Source: Pandoraea faecigallinarum (lineage in GTDB: Bacteria; Pseudomonadota; Gammaproteobacteria; Burkholderiales; Burkholderiaceae). From it: a stretch of 64,000 nt of DNA. The position numbers were made by a program, and so were the translations under genes. Of the stretch, positions 46,106 through 55,739 are shown one piece after another. The notes beneath the pieces were generated by a model. The model had not been told where the DNA came from and searched no databases. It worked only from the letters and a program-made list of their open reading frames with translations. The stretch covers positions 3,038,001-3,102,000 of the forward strand of contig NZ_CP011807.3 in assembly GCF_001029105.3 (NCBI RefSeq). The letters run 5' to 3'. The first letter of the stretch is position 1; every line of letters begins with the position of its first letter.

Positions 46106-46627
46106 ATGCCCGCAGATCCCCACCCCGCATCCGCCGTCGGCACGCCGACGCACGACACCACCTTGCTGACCGTCGGGCAGGCCGCCGCCGCCCTCGGCGT
46201 CACCGCCCGTACACTGAAGTATTACGAGGAGCTAAATCTCGTTGTGCCCGCACGTAGCGGCGGGCATTACCGCATGTACACGCCGGCCGATCTGGCGACG
46301 TTTGGCCGCATTCTACGTATGCGTTCGCTCGGTTTCTCGATAGCCGCCATCACGGAAATGCTCAAGCGCCCGCGCCGGATGGTCGACGCGGGCAAGTCGC
46401 GCATGAATGAAGAGGACTTGCGGGTCGTGCGCGACGCCTTGACCTCGCAACTCGACACGTTGCGCGAGCGCACCGCACAGGTGCGGCGCGAATTGCGCGA
46501 AGCGGAAAAGCTCGAAGCACAGATCGAACACGATCTTCACTACATTGAGCAACGGCTTCGCGGCGTGCCGGCCGACGAACTGCTGGCCGAGCGCGCAGCG
46601 AAAGCGCGCAAAACGTCCTCGCGCTAA
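46106..46627 (+). CDS. MerR-family transcriptional regulator
   Basis: A 173-residue MerR regulator. The winged helix-turn-helix covers about 19-88 (LLTVGQAAAALGVTARTLKY, LVVPARSGGHYRMYTPADL). A long coiled dimerisation helix follows (DALTSQLDTLRERTAQVRRE), and the C-terminus is basic. It has no cysteine, so it is not a metal or thiol sensor. Effector and targets are unknown. GGAGG precedes ATG 46106 by seven bases, and a palindromic operator lies just upstream. The MFS transporter gene 31 bases downstream is the most likely target and co-transcribed partner. Confidence 0.9.
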   Translation: MPADPHPASAVGTPTHDTTLLTVGQAAAALGVTARTLKYYEELNLVVPARSGGHYRMYTPADLATFGRILRMRSLGFSIAAITEMLKRPRRMVDAGKSRMNEEDLRVVRDALTSQLDTLRERTAQVRRELREAEKLEAQIEHDLHYIEQRLRGVPADELLAERAAKARKTSSR

Positions 46628-46657
46628 GTTGCACCGCCTCGCCCTCGACGCCACACC

Positions 46658-48259
46658 ATGCTCCCCGCCACGCCACCCTCGCCCGCCGTCCCACCCAAGC
46701 CGCCCGCCTCCGGCAGCGCGGGCGGCGCCGATCCGCTGCGCCCGATGCGCGTCGAGGCTTATCGATATGCGCTCGGTCTGATCCCCGGCCTGGAGTTCTT
46801 CGAAAACGCCCTGCTCGTCTACTTTGCCGTGTACGTGTCGGGCGGCGTCGATGCGTCGCCGAAAGAATTCGTATGGATGACGACGGCCTACGGCATCGCC
46901 TCCGTGCTCGCCATTCTCAAGCAGCAATGGTTCGTCGAGCGCATCGGCTATCGCCGCTACCTGACGGCATCGCTGCTGCTATATGCGTGCGGGGCTATCC
47001 TCGCCGGCACGAGCGAGAGCGTGACGCAACTCGTCCTCGCACGCGCCTTCCAGGGCTTTTGTGCAGGCAGTTGGATGAGTTCGTGCCGCATTCTTGCGCA
47101 GGTGAGTGTTCCGGCAGAACGGCGCGGCAAGACGGTCCAGACGTTCGCTCTGTTGCTGTTCACCGGCTCGGCGGCCGCACCGCTGATCGGCGGACTGCTT
47201 GTGTCGGAATACACCTGGCGCACGCTCTTCCTGTGCACGGCTGCGCCGGCCGTGCTGCTCGCGGCGCTCGCGTGGTTCGCGGTGCCCGACGTCGGCCGTT
47301 TGCGCGAGCGCGCCAGCGGGGGCAGTTATCCGTTCGCACCGTTCATGGCGTTCGCCCTCGCCATGGGCGCGTTTCAGGTGGTGCTTCAAGAGATGCGCTA
47401 CACGCTGTGGCTGCAAACGCCATTGCTGCCGCTGCTCACGGTCGTTGGCGTGGGCGCGCTCGTCTGGTTCGGCTATCACCAATGGCAGCACCCCGCCCCG
47501 TTCATTCGTTTGCAGTCGCTGCGCCGGCGCGAGTTCCAGGTGGGGCTGCTGCTCTACGCGGCCTACTACTATCTGGCGAATACGCAGAGCTATCTGATGC
47601 CGCGGCTACTGGAACAGGGTCTCGGTTTTACGGTCGAGCGCACCGGGCGATTGCTGGGCTACTCGGCGCTGCTCACGGTCATTCTGTTGCTCGTCTACTT
47701 CCGCGTCGCGAAATTCATCACCCGCAAGAAGTTGCTGATCGTAAGCGGCTTTCTGATGACGATCGCCACCAGCCTCTGGCTCGGCGCCATGCCGCCAGAC
47801 GCCGGCCAGTCGCAGTTGTACGGCGTGCTGGCTCTGAAAGCCGTGTTCGGCATATTCACCGTGCTGCCCGTCGCGAACCTGACATTTCGCACTTTCGACC
47901 ATGAGAGCTTCGTCCACGGCTATCGCCTGAAAAACATTCTTCGCCAGCTCTCCGGCTCGTTCGCCGTGTCGACCATCGTGGCCTTCGAACAACACCGCGA
48001 AGCGCTGCATCGCACCCGGCTGACCGAGGTCGCGAACCCTTACAATCCGATCTTCACCCAGACACTGGACGCGCTCGCCAACGCGCTCACCCACGCCGGC
48101 ATTGCCGCATCGCAGGCGCATGGCGCCGCGCTCGCGCAGATTGCTCAGATGATCCAGCGCCAGGCCTCGTTTCTCTCCTTTATCGACGGCTTTCATTTCA
48201 TTGCCATCGTGGCGTTATGCGGTGCGATCTTTGCGGCAATTCAGAAGCAGCTAAATTAG
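46658..48259 (+). CDS. MFS transporter, DHA2/EmrB-like
   Basis: A 533-residue MFS transporter. About 14 hydrophobic segments run from residue 45 to the end. ARAFQGFCAGSWMSSCRILAQ is the motif-B/C region, GSAAAPLIGGLLVSEYTWRTLF corresponds to motif C of drug/H+ antiporters. A polar Pro/Ala N-terminal tail of some 30 residues is unusual. The cargo is unknown. The gene follows a MerR regulator by 31 bases, which suggests regulated efflux of a compound sensed by that regulator. This is inferred from position. Confidence 0.88.
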   Translation: MLPATPPSPAVPPKPPASGSAGGADPLRPMRVEAYRYALGLIPGLEFFENALLVYFAVYVSGGVDASPKEFVWMTTAYGIASVLAILKQQWFVERIGYRRYLTASLLLYACGAILAGTSESVTQLVLARAFQGFCAGSWMSSCRILAQVSVPAERRGKTVQTFALLLFTGSAAAPLIGGLLVSEYTWRTLFLCTAAPAVLLAALAWFAVPDVGRLRERASGGSYPFAPFMAFALAMGAFQVVLQEMRYTLWLQTPLLPLLTVVGVGALVWFGYHQWQHPAPFIRLQSLRRREFQVGLLLYAAYYYLANTQSYLMPRLLEQGLGFTVERTGRLLGYSALLTVILLLVYFRVAKFITRKKLLIVSGFLMTIATSLWLGAMPPDAGQSQLYGVLALKAVFGIFTVLPVANLTFRTFDHESFVHGYRLKNILRQLSGSFAVSTIVAFEQHREALHRTRLTEVANPYNPIFTQTLDALANALTHAGIAASQAHGAALAQIAQMIQRQASFLSFIDGFHFIAIVALCGAIFAAIQKQLN

Positions 48260-48301
48260 AATCGCTTCGATGCCGTCGCGCCTATTCCGGCTACGCCCGC
48301 C

Positions 48302-49153
48302 ATGCTAAAAGCCCTGTTCGCCAGCCTCGGTTTTTCCAGACGAACCCGAACCATCGACGATGCCATCTGGCGCGAAGTCGTCAACGCCTTGCCCTTCCTC
48401 GCCAGACGAAGCGCCGCCGATCTCGAGAAACTTCGTACACTGGCCGCCGGCTTTCTCGCGGACAAGCACTTCTCGAGCGCACACGACCTGCCGCTGACCG
48501 ACGCGATGTGCGTCTCGGTCGCCGCCCAGGCCTGCCTGCCGATTCTCCATCTGCCGCCGGCGCTGTATCGAGGATGGACGGGCATCGTGCTGTATCCCGG
48601 CGAGTTTCTGATCCGCAAGACGGTGCAGGACGAAGCCGGCGTGGTACACGACGTGGAACAGGAAGCGAGCGGCGAGGCCTGGGAAGGCGGTCCCGTGGTG
48701 CTGTCGTGGCAGGACGTTCAGGCGAGCGACGTGCTGGCATACAACGTGGTGATCCACGAGTTCGTTCACAAAATCGATATGGAAGGCGGCGAAGCCGACG
48801 GCGTGCCGCCGATGTTTCGCCGCCTGCATGGTGAGCTGACGGCCGAGGCGTGGTGCGAGGTCTTCGATCCGGCCTATGAGGAGTTCTGTCATCACGTGGC
48901 GAACGTGCCGGACGCGGACTGGGACAGGTTCGCATCGATGTCCCTCCTGGACCCATATGCGACGGAACACGAATCGGAATTCTTCGCCGTCTGTGCTGAA
49001 GCGTTCTTCGTGGCTCCGGCAGCCTTCCTGCGCGAATATCCCGCTCTTTACGCGCTGTTTTCGCGCTATTTCCTGCAAGATCCCGCAGCAGCAGCCGAGA
49101 CCGCCCCGGACGCCACCGGCACCGCGCTGCCCGAAACCGGCGCAACCCCATGA
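48302..49153 (+). CDS. mtfA: Zinc-dependent peptidase MtfA
   Basis: A 283-residue M90-family protein. The zinc site is HEFVHKID (His152, Glu153, His156), and the third ligand is in the ESEFFAVCAEAFF segment. TGIVLYPGEFLIRK and VVLSWQDVQASD are also typical. E. coli MtfA has aminopeptidase activity and binds the glucose-PTS repressor Mlc. No Mlc gene is in this window, so the regulatory target here is unknown. The C-terminus adds a low-complexity Ala/Thr/Pro tail. Confidence 0.93.
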   Translation: MLKALFASLGFSRRTRTIDDAIWREVVNALPFLARRSAADLEKLRTLAAGFLADKHFSSAHDLPLTDAMCVSVAAQACLPILHLPPALYRGWTGIVLYPGEFLIRKTVQDEAGVVHDVEQEASGEAWEGGPVVLSWQDVQASDVLAYNVVIHEFVHKIDMEGGEADGVPPMFRRLHGELTAEAWCEVFDPAYEEFCHHVANVPDADWDRFASMSLLDPYATEHESEFFAVCAEAFFVAPAAFLREYPALYALFSRYFLQDPAAAAETAPDATGTALPETGATP

Positions 49154-49303
49154 AAACTTTGCGGAAATCGTGATTTCCGTGGCATAATGCGCGTTTTCCA
49201 AATCCGGAAAGTGGTTGACGCGTTTGCCCGTCGCAAGGCGGCGATGGCGTTAGCGGGCAAGGGGCTCGCGCAGACTGGCTACCGACTTAACTCAAGGTCC
49301 ATC

Positions 49304-49570
49304 ATGAAAGAAGGCATTCACCCGGAGTACCGCGAAGTCGTGTTCAAGGACATGACCCCGGGCATCGACTTCCAGTTTATTTCGCGTTCGACGATCCAAA
49401 CGAAGGAAACCATCGAATTCGAAGGCAAGGAATACCCACTCGTGAAGCTGGATACGTCGTCGGCCTCGCACAACTTCTACACCGGCGAAACCCGCATCAT
49501 GGATGCCGAAGGTCGCGTCGACAAGTTCAAGAAGAAGTTCGGCGCCCGCGCCGGCGGCAAGGTCGCCTGA
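49304..49570 (+). CDS. rpmE2: 50S ribosomal protein L31 type B
   Basis: An 88-residue L31 of the zinc-free type. It begins [20 protein letters not shown] and contains [14 protein letters not shown]. There is no cysteine, so the CxxC zinc site of type A L31 is missing. Type B paralogues often replace the zinc form when zinc is scarce and can be controlled by Zur; no clear Zur box was seen upstream. AAGG precedes ATG 49304. A strong terminator follows about 105 bases after the stop codon. Confidence 0.96.
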   Translation: MKEGIHPEYREVVFKDMTPGIDFQFISRSTIQTKETIEFEGKEYPLVKLDTSSASHNFYTGETRIMDAEGRVDKFKKKFGARAGGKVA

Positions 49571-49674
49571 GTTTGGCGAGACGATTGCCAAGCCGCACTA
49601 CGCAATGCGGGGCCTGACGGACGTTTTCAGGCCAGCGCATCGAGGGCTATGCCCAGCGTTGCGGAAAGCTTTGG

Positions 49675-49704
49675 AAAGGGGCAGCTCAGGCTGCCCCTTT
49701 TTCT
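49675..49704 (+). terminator. Strong intrinsic terminator after rpmE2
   Basis: AAAGGGGCAGC pairs with GCTGCCCCTTT across a 4-base loop TCAG, with a T-rich run following. Confidence 0.93.
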
Positions 49705-49891
49705 TGGGTCTGTGCTGCGCCACACCATCGGTTACTGTCATACTGTCGGCTTTTCCGGGCACCCCTTGTCGCCCCCGGGGAGGACGGCGAGCGTTGCCCA
49801 GGCTTGACCACGACTGTTGCCCCGGGCCGATTCCGGCTCACCCTCTCAGTTTTCCCGATCCGGCCGTCCTGCCGGTCCTGCCGTACCGCCT

Positions 49892-51622
49892 ATGAAACGA
49901 GTTCGCATCACTGCCTCCGCCACCAGCGCGCTTCCGCGTTCGCTGCTGATCGCCATTTGTGTCATCTATGTGCTGGCGGGGTTGTTTGGTCGCGACCCGT
50001 GGAAGAACGAAGACGCTGCCGGGTTCGGCATCATGTGGACGATGGCGCACGGTCATCTGTCCGACTGGCTGCTGCCGAACATCGCAGGCAAACCCATTTA
50101 CGACAATGGCCCGCTCGTCTCGTGGCTGGGGGCGCTCGCCATCCGCGCGTTCTCCTGGCTCGATGCCCCCGATGCCGCTCGCATCGTCACCGGCCTCTGC
50201 TTTTACATCACCTGCACCTTCATCTGGTACGGGACCTATCTGCTGGGTCGCCGCCCGGAAGTGCAACCGTTCAAATACGCCTTCGGCGGCGAGCCCGAGC
50301 CGCGCGATTACGGCCGCACCCTTGCCGATGGCGCCCTGCTGATTCTGCTCGCGTGCTTCGGTCTGGCCGAGCGCGGCCACGAAACGACAGCGACCGTCGG
50401 CCAGCTCACGCTCATCTCGATGGCGATCTACGGCCTGGTGCGCAGTCTGGACAAGCCGCGTCAGGGCGCGGTGTGGTTCGGCCTCGCGCTGGGCGGCATG
50501 GCGCTCGCGTCGTCTGCGCTGATGACGCTGTCGCTGTGGATCGCGGGCATCGTCGCGGCCGTGGTGTGCCGGGCGCTGCCGCTACGCATGTTGTTGCTGG
50601 TCTCCACCCCCATCACGCTGCTCATCGCCTGCACGTGGCCGCTCGCCGCGCTCAAGTTCGCCGACGGTGCGCGACGCTGGCTCGGCGAATGGGCCGACAT
50701 CGGCGTGGACACGTTCAGCGGCCCCACGCTTGCCTCGTTGAGCTACATCGTCAAGAACCTGGCGCTGTTCGCCTGGCCGGCGTGGCCGCTGGCCGCATGG
50801 TCGCTGTATTCGTGGCGCGGCATGCGACGCGCACCGCACATCGCGATCTCGCTCGTCTTCGCCCTTACCCTGCTCGTCCTGATCGTGCTGCAGGCGCATC
50901 AGGGCAACCAGCTCTTCATGCTGGTCTTGCCCGCGCTCTCGATCATTGCCGCCTTCGGCCTGCCCACGCTCAAGCGCGGCACGGTCAACGCGATCGACTG
51001 GTTCGCCGTGCTTTCGTTTACCGTGCTGGCCGGTTTCGTGTGGCTTGTCTGGCTGGCTGGCATCACGGGCTTCCCGGCGTCGACGGCGCGCAACTTGCGT
51101 CGCCTGGTGCCCGGCTTTCAGCCCGAGTTCAGTTGGGTGACGCTGATCAGCGCGCTGATCGTCACGGGTGCCTGGGTGACGCTTGTCGCGTGGCGCGTAT
51201 CGCGCAGCCCGAAGGTATTGTGGCGCAGCGTGGTGCTGTCCTCCGGCGGCACGACGCTCATGTGGGTGCTGCTGATGACGCTGTGGCTGCCGGTCGTGAA
51301 CTACGGCAGAACGTACCGCGACGTGGCCGCGCAGATCTCCGCCCATCTGCCTGCCGACTACACCTGCATTCGCACCGCAAGGGTCGGCGATGCACAGCTC
51401 GCGTCGTTCGCTTACTTCGGCAACATGCGTTTCGGTTCGTCCGACGACGATTGTGACGTGCTGCTGCGACAGGACTCGCAGGACTACAGCGAACCGCTCT
51501 CCCTCGCCCCCTACGAGTGGCGTCAACTTTGGGAAGGCCGCCGCGCCGCCGACCGCGACGAACGCTTCCGCCTCTACGTCCTGCAAGAGCGCCCGTGGCG
51601 ACGTGCCGCGCGCCCGCGCTGA
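49892..51622 (+). CDS. ArnT-like (GT83) membrane glycosyltransferase
   Basis: A 576-residue multispanning membrane protein. DPWKNEDAAGFGIMW near residue 35 resembles the ArnT/PMT loop with the catalytic acidic residue, and the opening motif, the repeated hydrophobic helices (about 12 up to residue 465) and the soluble C-terminal domain fit GT83. ArnT moves aminoarabinose from an undecaprenyl carrier to lipid A. The cargo here is not known; similar proteins transfer other sugars. The gene is followed after 17 bases by a MATE transporter on the same strand. I chose ATG 49892. Confidence 0.8.
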   Translation: MKRVRITASATSALPRSLLIAICVIYVLAGLFGRDPWKNEDAAGFGIMWTMAHGHLSDWLLPNIAGKPIYDNGPLVSWLGALAIRAFSWLDAPDAARIVTGLCFYITCTFIWYGTYLLGRRPEVQPFKYAFGGEPEPRDYGRTLADGALLILLACFGLAERGHETTATVGQLTLISMAIYGLVRSLDKPRQGAVWFGLALGGMALASSALMTLSLWIAGIVAAVVCRALPLRMLLLVSTPITLLIACTWPLAALKFADGARRWLGEWADIGVDTFSGPTLASLSYIVKNLALFAWPAWPLAAWSLYSWRGMRRAPHIAISLVFALTLLVLIVLQAHQGNQLFMLVLPALSIIAAFGLPTLKRGTVNAIDWFAVLSFTVLAGFVWLVWLAGITGFPASTARNLRRLVPGFQPEFSWVTLISALIVTGAWVTLVAWRVSRSPKVLWRSVVLSSGGTTLMWVLLMTLWLPVVNYGRTYRDVAAQISAHLPADYTCIRTARVGDAQLASFAYFGNMRFGSSDDDCDVLLRQDSQDYSEPLSLAPYEWRQLWEGRRAADRDERFRLYVLQERPWRRAARPR

Positions 51623-51639
51623 CCGGGCACGCCTTCGCC

Positions 51640-52992
51640 ATGTGGCATGACATCAAACGCATTGCCGCGCTCGCGTGGCCGGTCCTGATCGGCCAGTTGG
51701 CGGTGATCGCCTTCGGGGTGATGGACACGGCGATGGTCGGTCGCGCTTCCGCGTTCGATCTCGCGTCACTCGCCCTCGGCGGCTCGATTTACATTACCGT
51801 GTACGTCGGGTTGATGGGGATCCTCGTCGCGCTCTCGCCCATCGCTGCTCAGCTGTACGGCGCCGGTGAGCGCATCGCCATCGGCGAAGAAGTCCGCCAG
51901 ACGTTCTGGCTTGCGTTGTTTCTCGCCGTCCCCGGCTTTCTGGTGCTGTCGCACCCGCAGTTCATTCTGAGGCTCTCGCAGGCCACGCCCGAACTCGAAT
52001 CCCGCGCGAGCGCGTATCTGCACGTACTCGCCTACGGTCTGCCGGCGGCGATGTTGTTTCGTGTGTATTCGTCGCTGTCGACGGCCGTGGCACAGCCGCG
52101 CATCGTCATGGTCATTCAGGTCACGGGCCTCGCCCTCAAGGTGCCGCTCAATCTTGCGCTGATCTACGGTGTCGAGCGGCTGGGCATCCCGGCACTCGGC
52201 AGCACCGGCTGCGCCATCGCCACGACCGCCATCAACTGGGTGTCGTGCATGCTGGGCCTCACGCTCATGGCACGTCACCCCACGCTGCGCGAGTTCGGAG
52301 TCTTCACGAAATTCTGCTGGCCGCAATGGCAAGCCATCCGCGCGTTGCTCAAGCTTGGTGTGCCGATGGGGTTGAGCTACCTGATCGAAGTGACAGCGTA
52401 CTCCTTCATGGCGATTTTTATCGCACGTCTTGGCGACGTCACCCTCGCCGGTCACCAGATCGCGGCGAACCTCGGTGCCCTCATGTACATGCTGCCGATG
52501 TCCATCGGCATCGCGACGGCAACGCTCACGGCGCAGGCCATCGGGTCGCGCGAGTTCAAGGCGGCACGACTCGTTGGGCGTCGAGGCGTCGAGCTGGCCG
52601 GCACCCTCGGTCTCGTGATGGCTGTCGCGATGTGGCTCGGCCGCTCGCTGGTTCTTGCGGCATATACCTCCGATCCGCAGGTCGCCGCGGTGACGACGCC
52701 GCTGCTCGCCATCGTCGCCGTCTACCACCTCTTCGACGCCCTTCAGATCAATGCGGTCTTCGTACTGCGGGCATGGAAGGTCGCCATCGTCCCGACCGTC
52801 ATTTACGCCGTGTCGCTTTGGGGCGTTGGCCTTGGCGGGGGCTATGTGCTCGGCTTCGACGTGGGCGGCCTCTCCCCGACATGGCTGCACGGCGCGACGG
52901 GATTCTGGGCAGCCAACAGCGCGAGTGTGGCCGTCGCTGCCATCGGTTTGCTGCTGTATTTGCGCTGGGTCGTGCACGTCAAGACGCGTTGA
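51640..52992 (+). CDS. MATE-family multidrug transporter, NorM-like
   Basis: A 450-residue MATE transporter. The typical twelve helices are visible. IAALAWPVLIGQLAVIAFGVMDTAMVG opens it, read as two adjacent blocks, and GVPMGLSYLIEVTAYSFMAI begins the second half. VTLAGHQIAANLGALMYMLPMS is the repeated motif of the second lobe. Such proteins export cationic drugs in exchange for H+ or Na+. It lies 17 bases after the ArnT-like gene and is probably co-transcribed. I chose ATG 51640; the frame is open further upstream inside the previous gene. Confidence 0.92.
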   Translation: MWHDIKRIAALAWPVLIGQLAVIAFGVMDTAMVGRASAFDLASLALGGSIYITVYVGLMGILVALSPIAAQLYGAGERIAIGEEVRQTFWLALFLAVPGFLVLSHPQFILRLSQATPELESRASAYLHVLAYGLPAAMLFRVYSSLSTAVAQPRIVMVIQVTGLALKVPLNLALIYGVERLGIPALGSTGCAIATTAINWVSCMLGLTLMARHPTLREFGVFTKFCWPQWQAIRALLKLGVPMGLSYLIEVTAYSFMAIFIARLGDVTLAGHQIAANLGALMYMLPMSIGIATATLTAQAIGSREFKAARLVGRRGVELAGTLGLVMAVAMWLGRSLVLAAYTSDPQVAAVTTPLLAIVAVYHLFDALQINAVFVLRAWKVAIVPTVIYAVSLWGVGLGGGYVLGFDVGGLSPTWLHGATGFWAANSASVAVAAIGLLLYLRWVVHVKTR

Positions 52993-53175
52993 GGTTGTCG
53001 ACGCCGGCATGGCCCTGAGTCCCACCGAAGCGGAACTGGTTGTACGATAACGGTGCCGACACGCGTTCCTCGACGTGGCGGCCCATTCGCCATCTCACCA
53101 CATCCGGCACCGTAATTCTGAAGAGACCATCGCATAAACGGGTATACCCGCAAAGGCAACACCCTCATCTTTCCA

Positions 53176-53201
53176 TAGAATGTTGTCTGACGACATACAA
53201 C
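53176..53201 (+). promoter_or_regulatory. gudD -10 element and overlapping palindromic operator
   Basis: TAGAAT (53176-53181) is directly followed by GTTGTCTGACGACATACAAC (53182-53201), in which GTTGT and ACAAC, and inside it TGTC and GACA, form nested inverted repeats. The palindrome covers the expected transcription start. A GntR/FadR-type repressor is plausible but unproven. Confidence 0.55.
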
Positions 53202-53248
53202 AAATGATGTGTCGCGCCCGTCCCTTTGGTCTGATCAACATTTCCGTC

Positions 53249-54577
53249 ATGAGCCGAACCCCCATCGTCACCGAATTGCGCGTCGTCCCCGTCGCTGGCC
53301 GCGACAGCATGCTGTTGAATCTGAGCGGCGCCCACGGCCCGTTCTTCACGCGCAACCTCGTCATTCTTCAGGACAGTGCCGGGCACACCGGCGTTGGCGA
53401 AGTGCCTGGCGGAGAATCGATTCGCCGGACGTTGGAAGACGCACGCCCTCATGTCGTCGGCCAATCGATCGCGAACGTTCAGGCGATCCTTGGACAGACC
53501 CGGCGCGCCTTCGCGGACCGGGACGCCGGCGGACGCGGCCTGCAAACCTTCGATCTGCGCACAACGATCCACGCGGTCACCGCGCTTGAGGCCGCGTTGC
53601 TCGACCTGCTGGGCCAGCACCTCGAAGTGCCCGTCGCCGCCCTGCTCGGCGACGGGCAACAGCGCAGCGAAGTCGCCATGCTCGGCTATCTGTTCTTCAT
53701 CGGCGAGCGCCAGGCCACAGATCTCGCCTACGCCGACAACCGCGGCGCACGCGACGACTGGGAGCGTGTTCGCACTGAAGTCGCCATGACGCCCGATGCC
53801 GTCGTGCGTCTGGCCGAAGCCGCACACGCACGCTACGGCTTTCGGGACTTCAAGCTCAAAGGCGGCGTGCTGGAGGGTGACGCTGAGATCGAAGCCGTTA
53901 CCGCACTCGCGAAACGCTTCCCGCAGGCGCGCGTTACGCTCGACCCCAACGGCGCATGGTCGCTGGCGCAAGCCGTGCGCCTGTGCCGCGACAAGCATGA
54001 CGTGCTGGCTTACGCAGAAGATCCTTGCGGCGCGGAAAACGGCTACTCGGGACGTGAAATCATGGCGGAATTCCGGCGTGCAACCGGCTTGCCGACAGCG
54101 ACGAACATGATCGCGACGGACTGGCGTCAAATGGGGCACGCCATCCAGCTCCAATCCGTCGATATCCCGCTTGCCGACCCGCACTTCTGGACGATGCAGG
54201 GTTCGGTCCGCGTTGCCCAGATGTGCCACGAATGGGGCTTGACGTGGGGCTCGCATTCGAACAACCACTTCGACATATCGCTCGCGATGTTCACTCACGT
54301 GGCGGCCGCGGCACCGGGGAAGATTACTGCCATCGATACCCATTGGATCTGGCAGGACGGTCAGTACCTCACTCGAAATCCGCTACGGATCGTCGATGGC
54401 AACGTTCAGGTGCCGACGGCGCCCGGTTTGGGGGTGACGCTCGACATGGATGCCGTCGAAGCGGCTCACGCCCTTTACCTTGAACACGGACTGGGGGAAC
54501 GCGACGACAGCGTGGCGATGCAGTACCTCGTCAAGGACTGGAAATTCGATCCGAAGCGTCCGTGCCTCGTGCGCTGA
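53249..54577 (+). CDS. gudD: Glucarate dehydratase
   Basis: A 442-residue enolase-superfamily protein of the glucarate dehydratase type. [23 protein letters not shown] and [18 protein letters not shown] are family blocks. The catalytic KLKGG ([11 protein letters not shown]) and metal ligands in LDPNGAW, AEDPCG and the [11 protein letters not shown] loop follow. The His-Asp dyad His in [15 protein letters not shown] is also there. It converts D-glucarate to 5-keto-4-deoxyglucarate. I chose ATG 53249 because the frame further upstream covers the promoter and operator. No garD, gudP or aldolase gene is nearby, so it is an isolated pathway gene. Confidence 0.93.
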   Translation: MSRTPIVTELRVVPVAGRDSMLLNLSGAHGPFFTRNLVILQDSAGHTGVGEVPGGESIRRTLEDARPHVVGQSIANVQAILGQTRRAFADRDAGGRGLQTFDLRTTIHAVTALEAALLDLLGQHLEVPVAALLGDGQQRSEVAMLGYLFFIGERQATDLAYADNRGARDDWERVRTEVAMTPDAVVRLAEAAHARYGFRDFKLKGGVLEGDAEIEAVTALAKRFPQARVTLDPNGAWSLAQAVRLCRDKHDVLAYAEDPCGAENGYSGREIMAEFRRATGLPTATNMIATDWRQMGHAIQLQSVDIPLADPHFWTMQGSVRVAQMCHEWGLTWGSHSNNHFDISLAMFTHVAAAAPGKITAIDTHWIWQDGQYLTRNPLRIVDGNVQVPTAPGLGVTLDMDAVEAAHALYLEHGLGERDDSVAMQYLVKDWKFDPKRPCLVR

Positions 54578-54844
54578 CACCAAGCCCCCCAGCGCGCGCT
54601 GCCGGCTGCCGGACTCTCGTAGTGCGGCCATTTCGACATATCCCCGCGGGGTCAGCTCACGACGAGGTGCTATGCGCAACTTCTGCGGATTTTTCTAAAA
54701 ACACGCAAAAAGTCCGCAGACCGAGTGAAAGGGGTGTTAATCGAGGCGTTTTCAGAGAGTAAGTGCCAGAAAAACCTCATTGCGAGGCTTCGAAACACAT
54801 GGCACTGGGCCGCGATGGACCCGCGATGGACCTGCCATAAGGAT
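54578..54844. other. Gap after gudD with an A/T-flanked inverted repeat
   Basis: About 270 bases. At 54682-54720 TCTGCGGA and TCCGCAGA form a perfect 8-bp stem, with TTTTT and AAAAA stretches that extend it across a loop of about 12 bases. No T-run follows on either strand. No gene was recognised in this gap. Confidence 0.5.
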
Positions 54845-54880
54845 AAAAAAAGCCCAGGCGATTAAGCCTGGGCTTTCTTC
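54845..54880 (-). terminator. Intrinsic terminator of the tRNA cluster
   Basis: On the minus strand AGCCCAGGC pairs with GCCTGGGCT across 6 bases, and a run of T follows. It lies four bases after the last tRNA-Asp. Confidence 0.93.
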
Positions 54881-54883
54881 GTT

Positions 54884-54960
54884 TGGCGGAGCGGACGGGG
54901 CTCGAACCCGCGACCCCCGGCGTGACAGGCCGGTATTCTAACCAACTGAACTACCGCTCC
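54884..54960 (-). tRNA. tRNA-Asp (GTC), copy 2
   Basis: 77 bases on the minus strand: acceptor GGAGCGG with CCGCTCC, anticodon stem-loop CCGGC-CTGTCAC-GCCGG with GTC, T-arm GGTTCGAGCC, encoded CCA. Identical in sequence to the copy at 55061. Confidence 0.97.
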
Positions 54961-55060
54961 AAACTTGCTGCGAGCATCGCGATGTCACTCGCTTTGCCTT
55001 CTTGCTAATTGCCCGGCATTGCAGCATTTTCACGCGCAGATCACCGAACTTCGTAGGTTT

Positions 55061-55137
55061 TGGCGGAGCGGACGGGGCTCGAACCCGCGACCCCCGGCGT
55101 GACAGGCCGGTATTCTAACCAACTGAACTACCGCTCC
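55061..55137 (-). tRNA. tRNA-Asp (GTC), copy 1
   Basis: Same 77-base cloverleaf as the downstream copy, 100 bases away, including the encoded CCA. The two copies arose by tandem duplication. Confidence 0.97.
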
Positions 55138-55235
55138 AAAACCGACAAAAAAACCCGCCTGACTTTCAGCGGGCTTTACGCCACTAACTGCTTGGCATTT
55201 TCAAACTGATACCGACTCGCTACCGGCATCAATTC

Positions 55236-55311
55236 TGGCGTCCCCTAGGGGATTCGAACCCCTGTACTCACCGTGAAAGGGTGATGTCCTAGGCCTCTAG
55301 ACGAAGGGGAC
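55236..55311 (-). tRNA. tRNA-Glu (TTC)
   Basis: 76 bases on the minus strand: acceptor GTCCCCT with AGGGGAC, anticodon stem-loop CACCC-TTTCAC with TTC, T-arm GGGGTTCGAATCCCC, encoded CCA. Confidence 0.97.
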
Positions 55312-55480
55312 AAAATCGTCAAAACTTTGTCTGTTTCGCTACTGCTTATTGCATTTCGCGAAGAACGCCATTCTAAACAACATTTCTTCGCTTGTGAAGC
55401 TTTATTTTCAAGTTTTTTGCATCGTTTTTGCAAGAATCTTGCTCTTTCGACGCAGCCTGAAAACCGAGCTTCGGAATCCG

Positions 55481-55556
<76 letters not shown>

Positions 55557-55649
55557 GAACAGAGAAGTGAGATTCTAATGACAAACCCATTTCCTGTAAA
55601 TACCCTCCTCGCATTTTTTCCGCATTATTTTGCGAATCCGTGCGAAGAA

Positions 55650-55679
55650 TAAAAAACGGCGACTCGCGTGAGCCGCCGT
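55650..55679 (-). terminator. Intrinsic terminator after pnp
   Basis: On the minus strand ACGGCGGCTC pairs with GAGTCGCCGT (one mismatch) across 4 bases, and TTTTTTATT follows. It separates pnp from the tRNA cluster. Confidence 0.88.
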
Positions 55680-55739
55680 CTCCATTTTCCTGCGGCGGCG
55701 CGTATTCACGCCGCCCTGCGTAACAGCGCGATGCCCGTA

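Noticed and set aside
45150..46169. 340-codon open frame across the MgtC-like gene and MerR start
   Set aside because: It overlaps better-supported genes in another frame, lacks a ribosome-binding site and has a composition typical of a shadow frame.
53180..53249. Longer gudD start at 53180
   Set aside because: It lies in the promoter/operator and adds residues not expected in the family.
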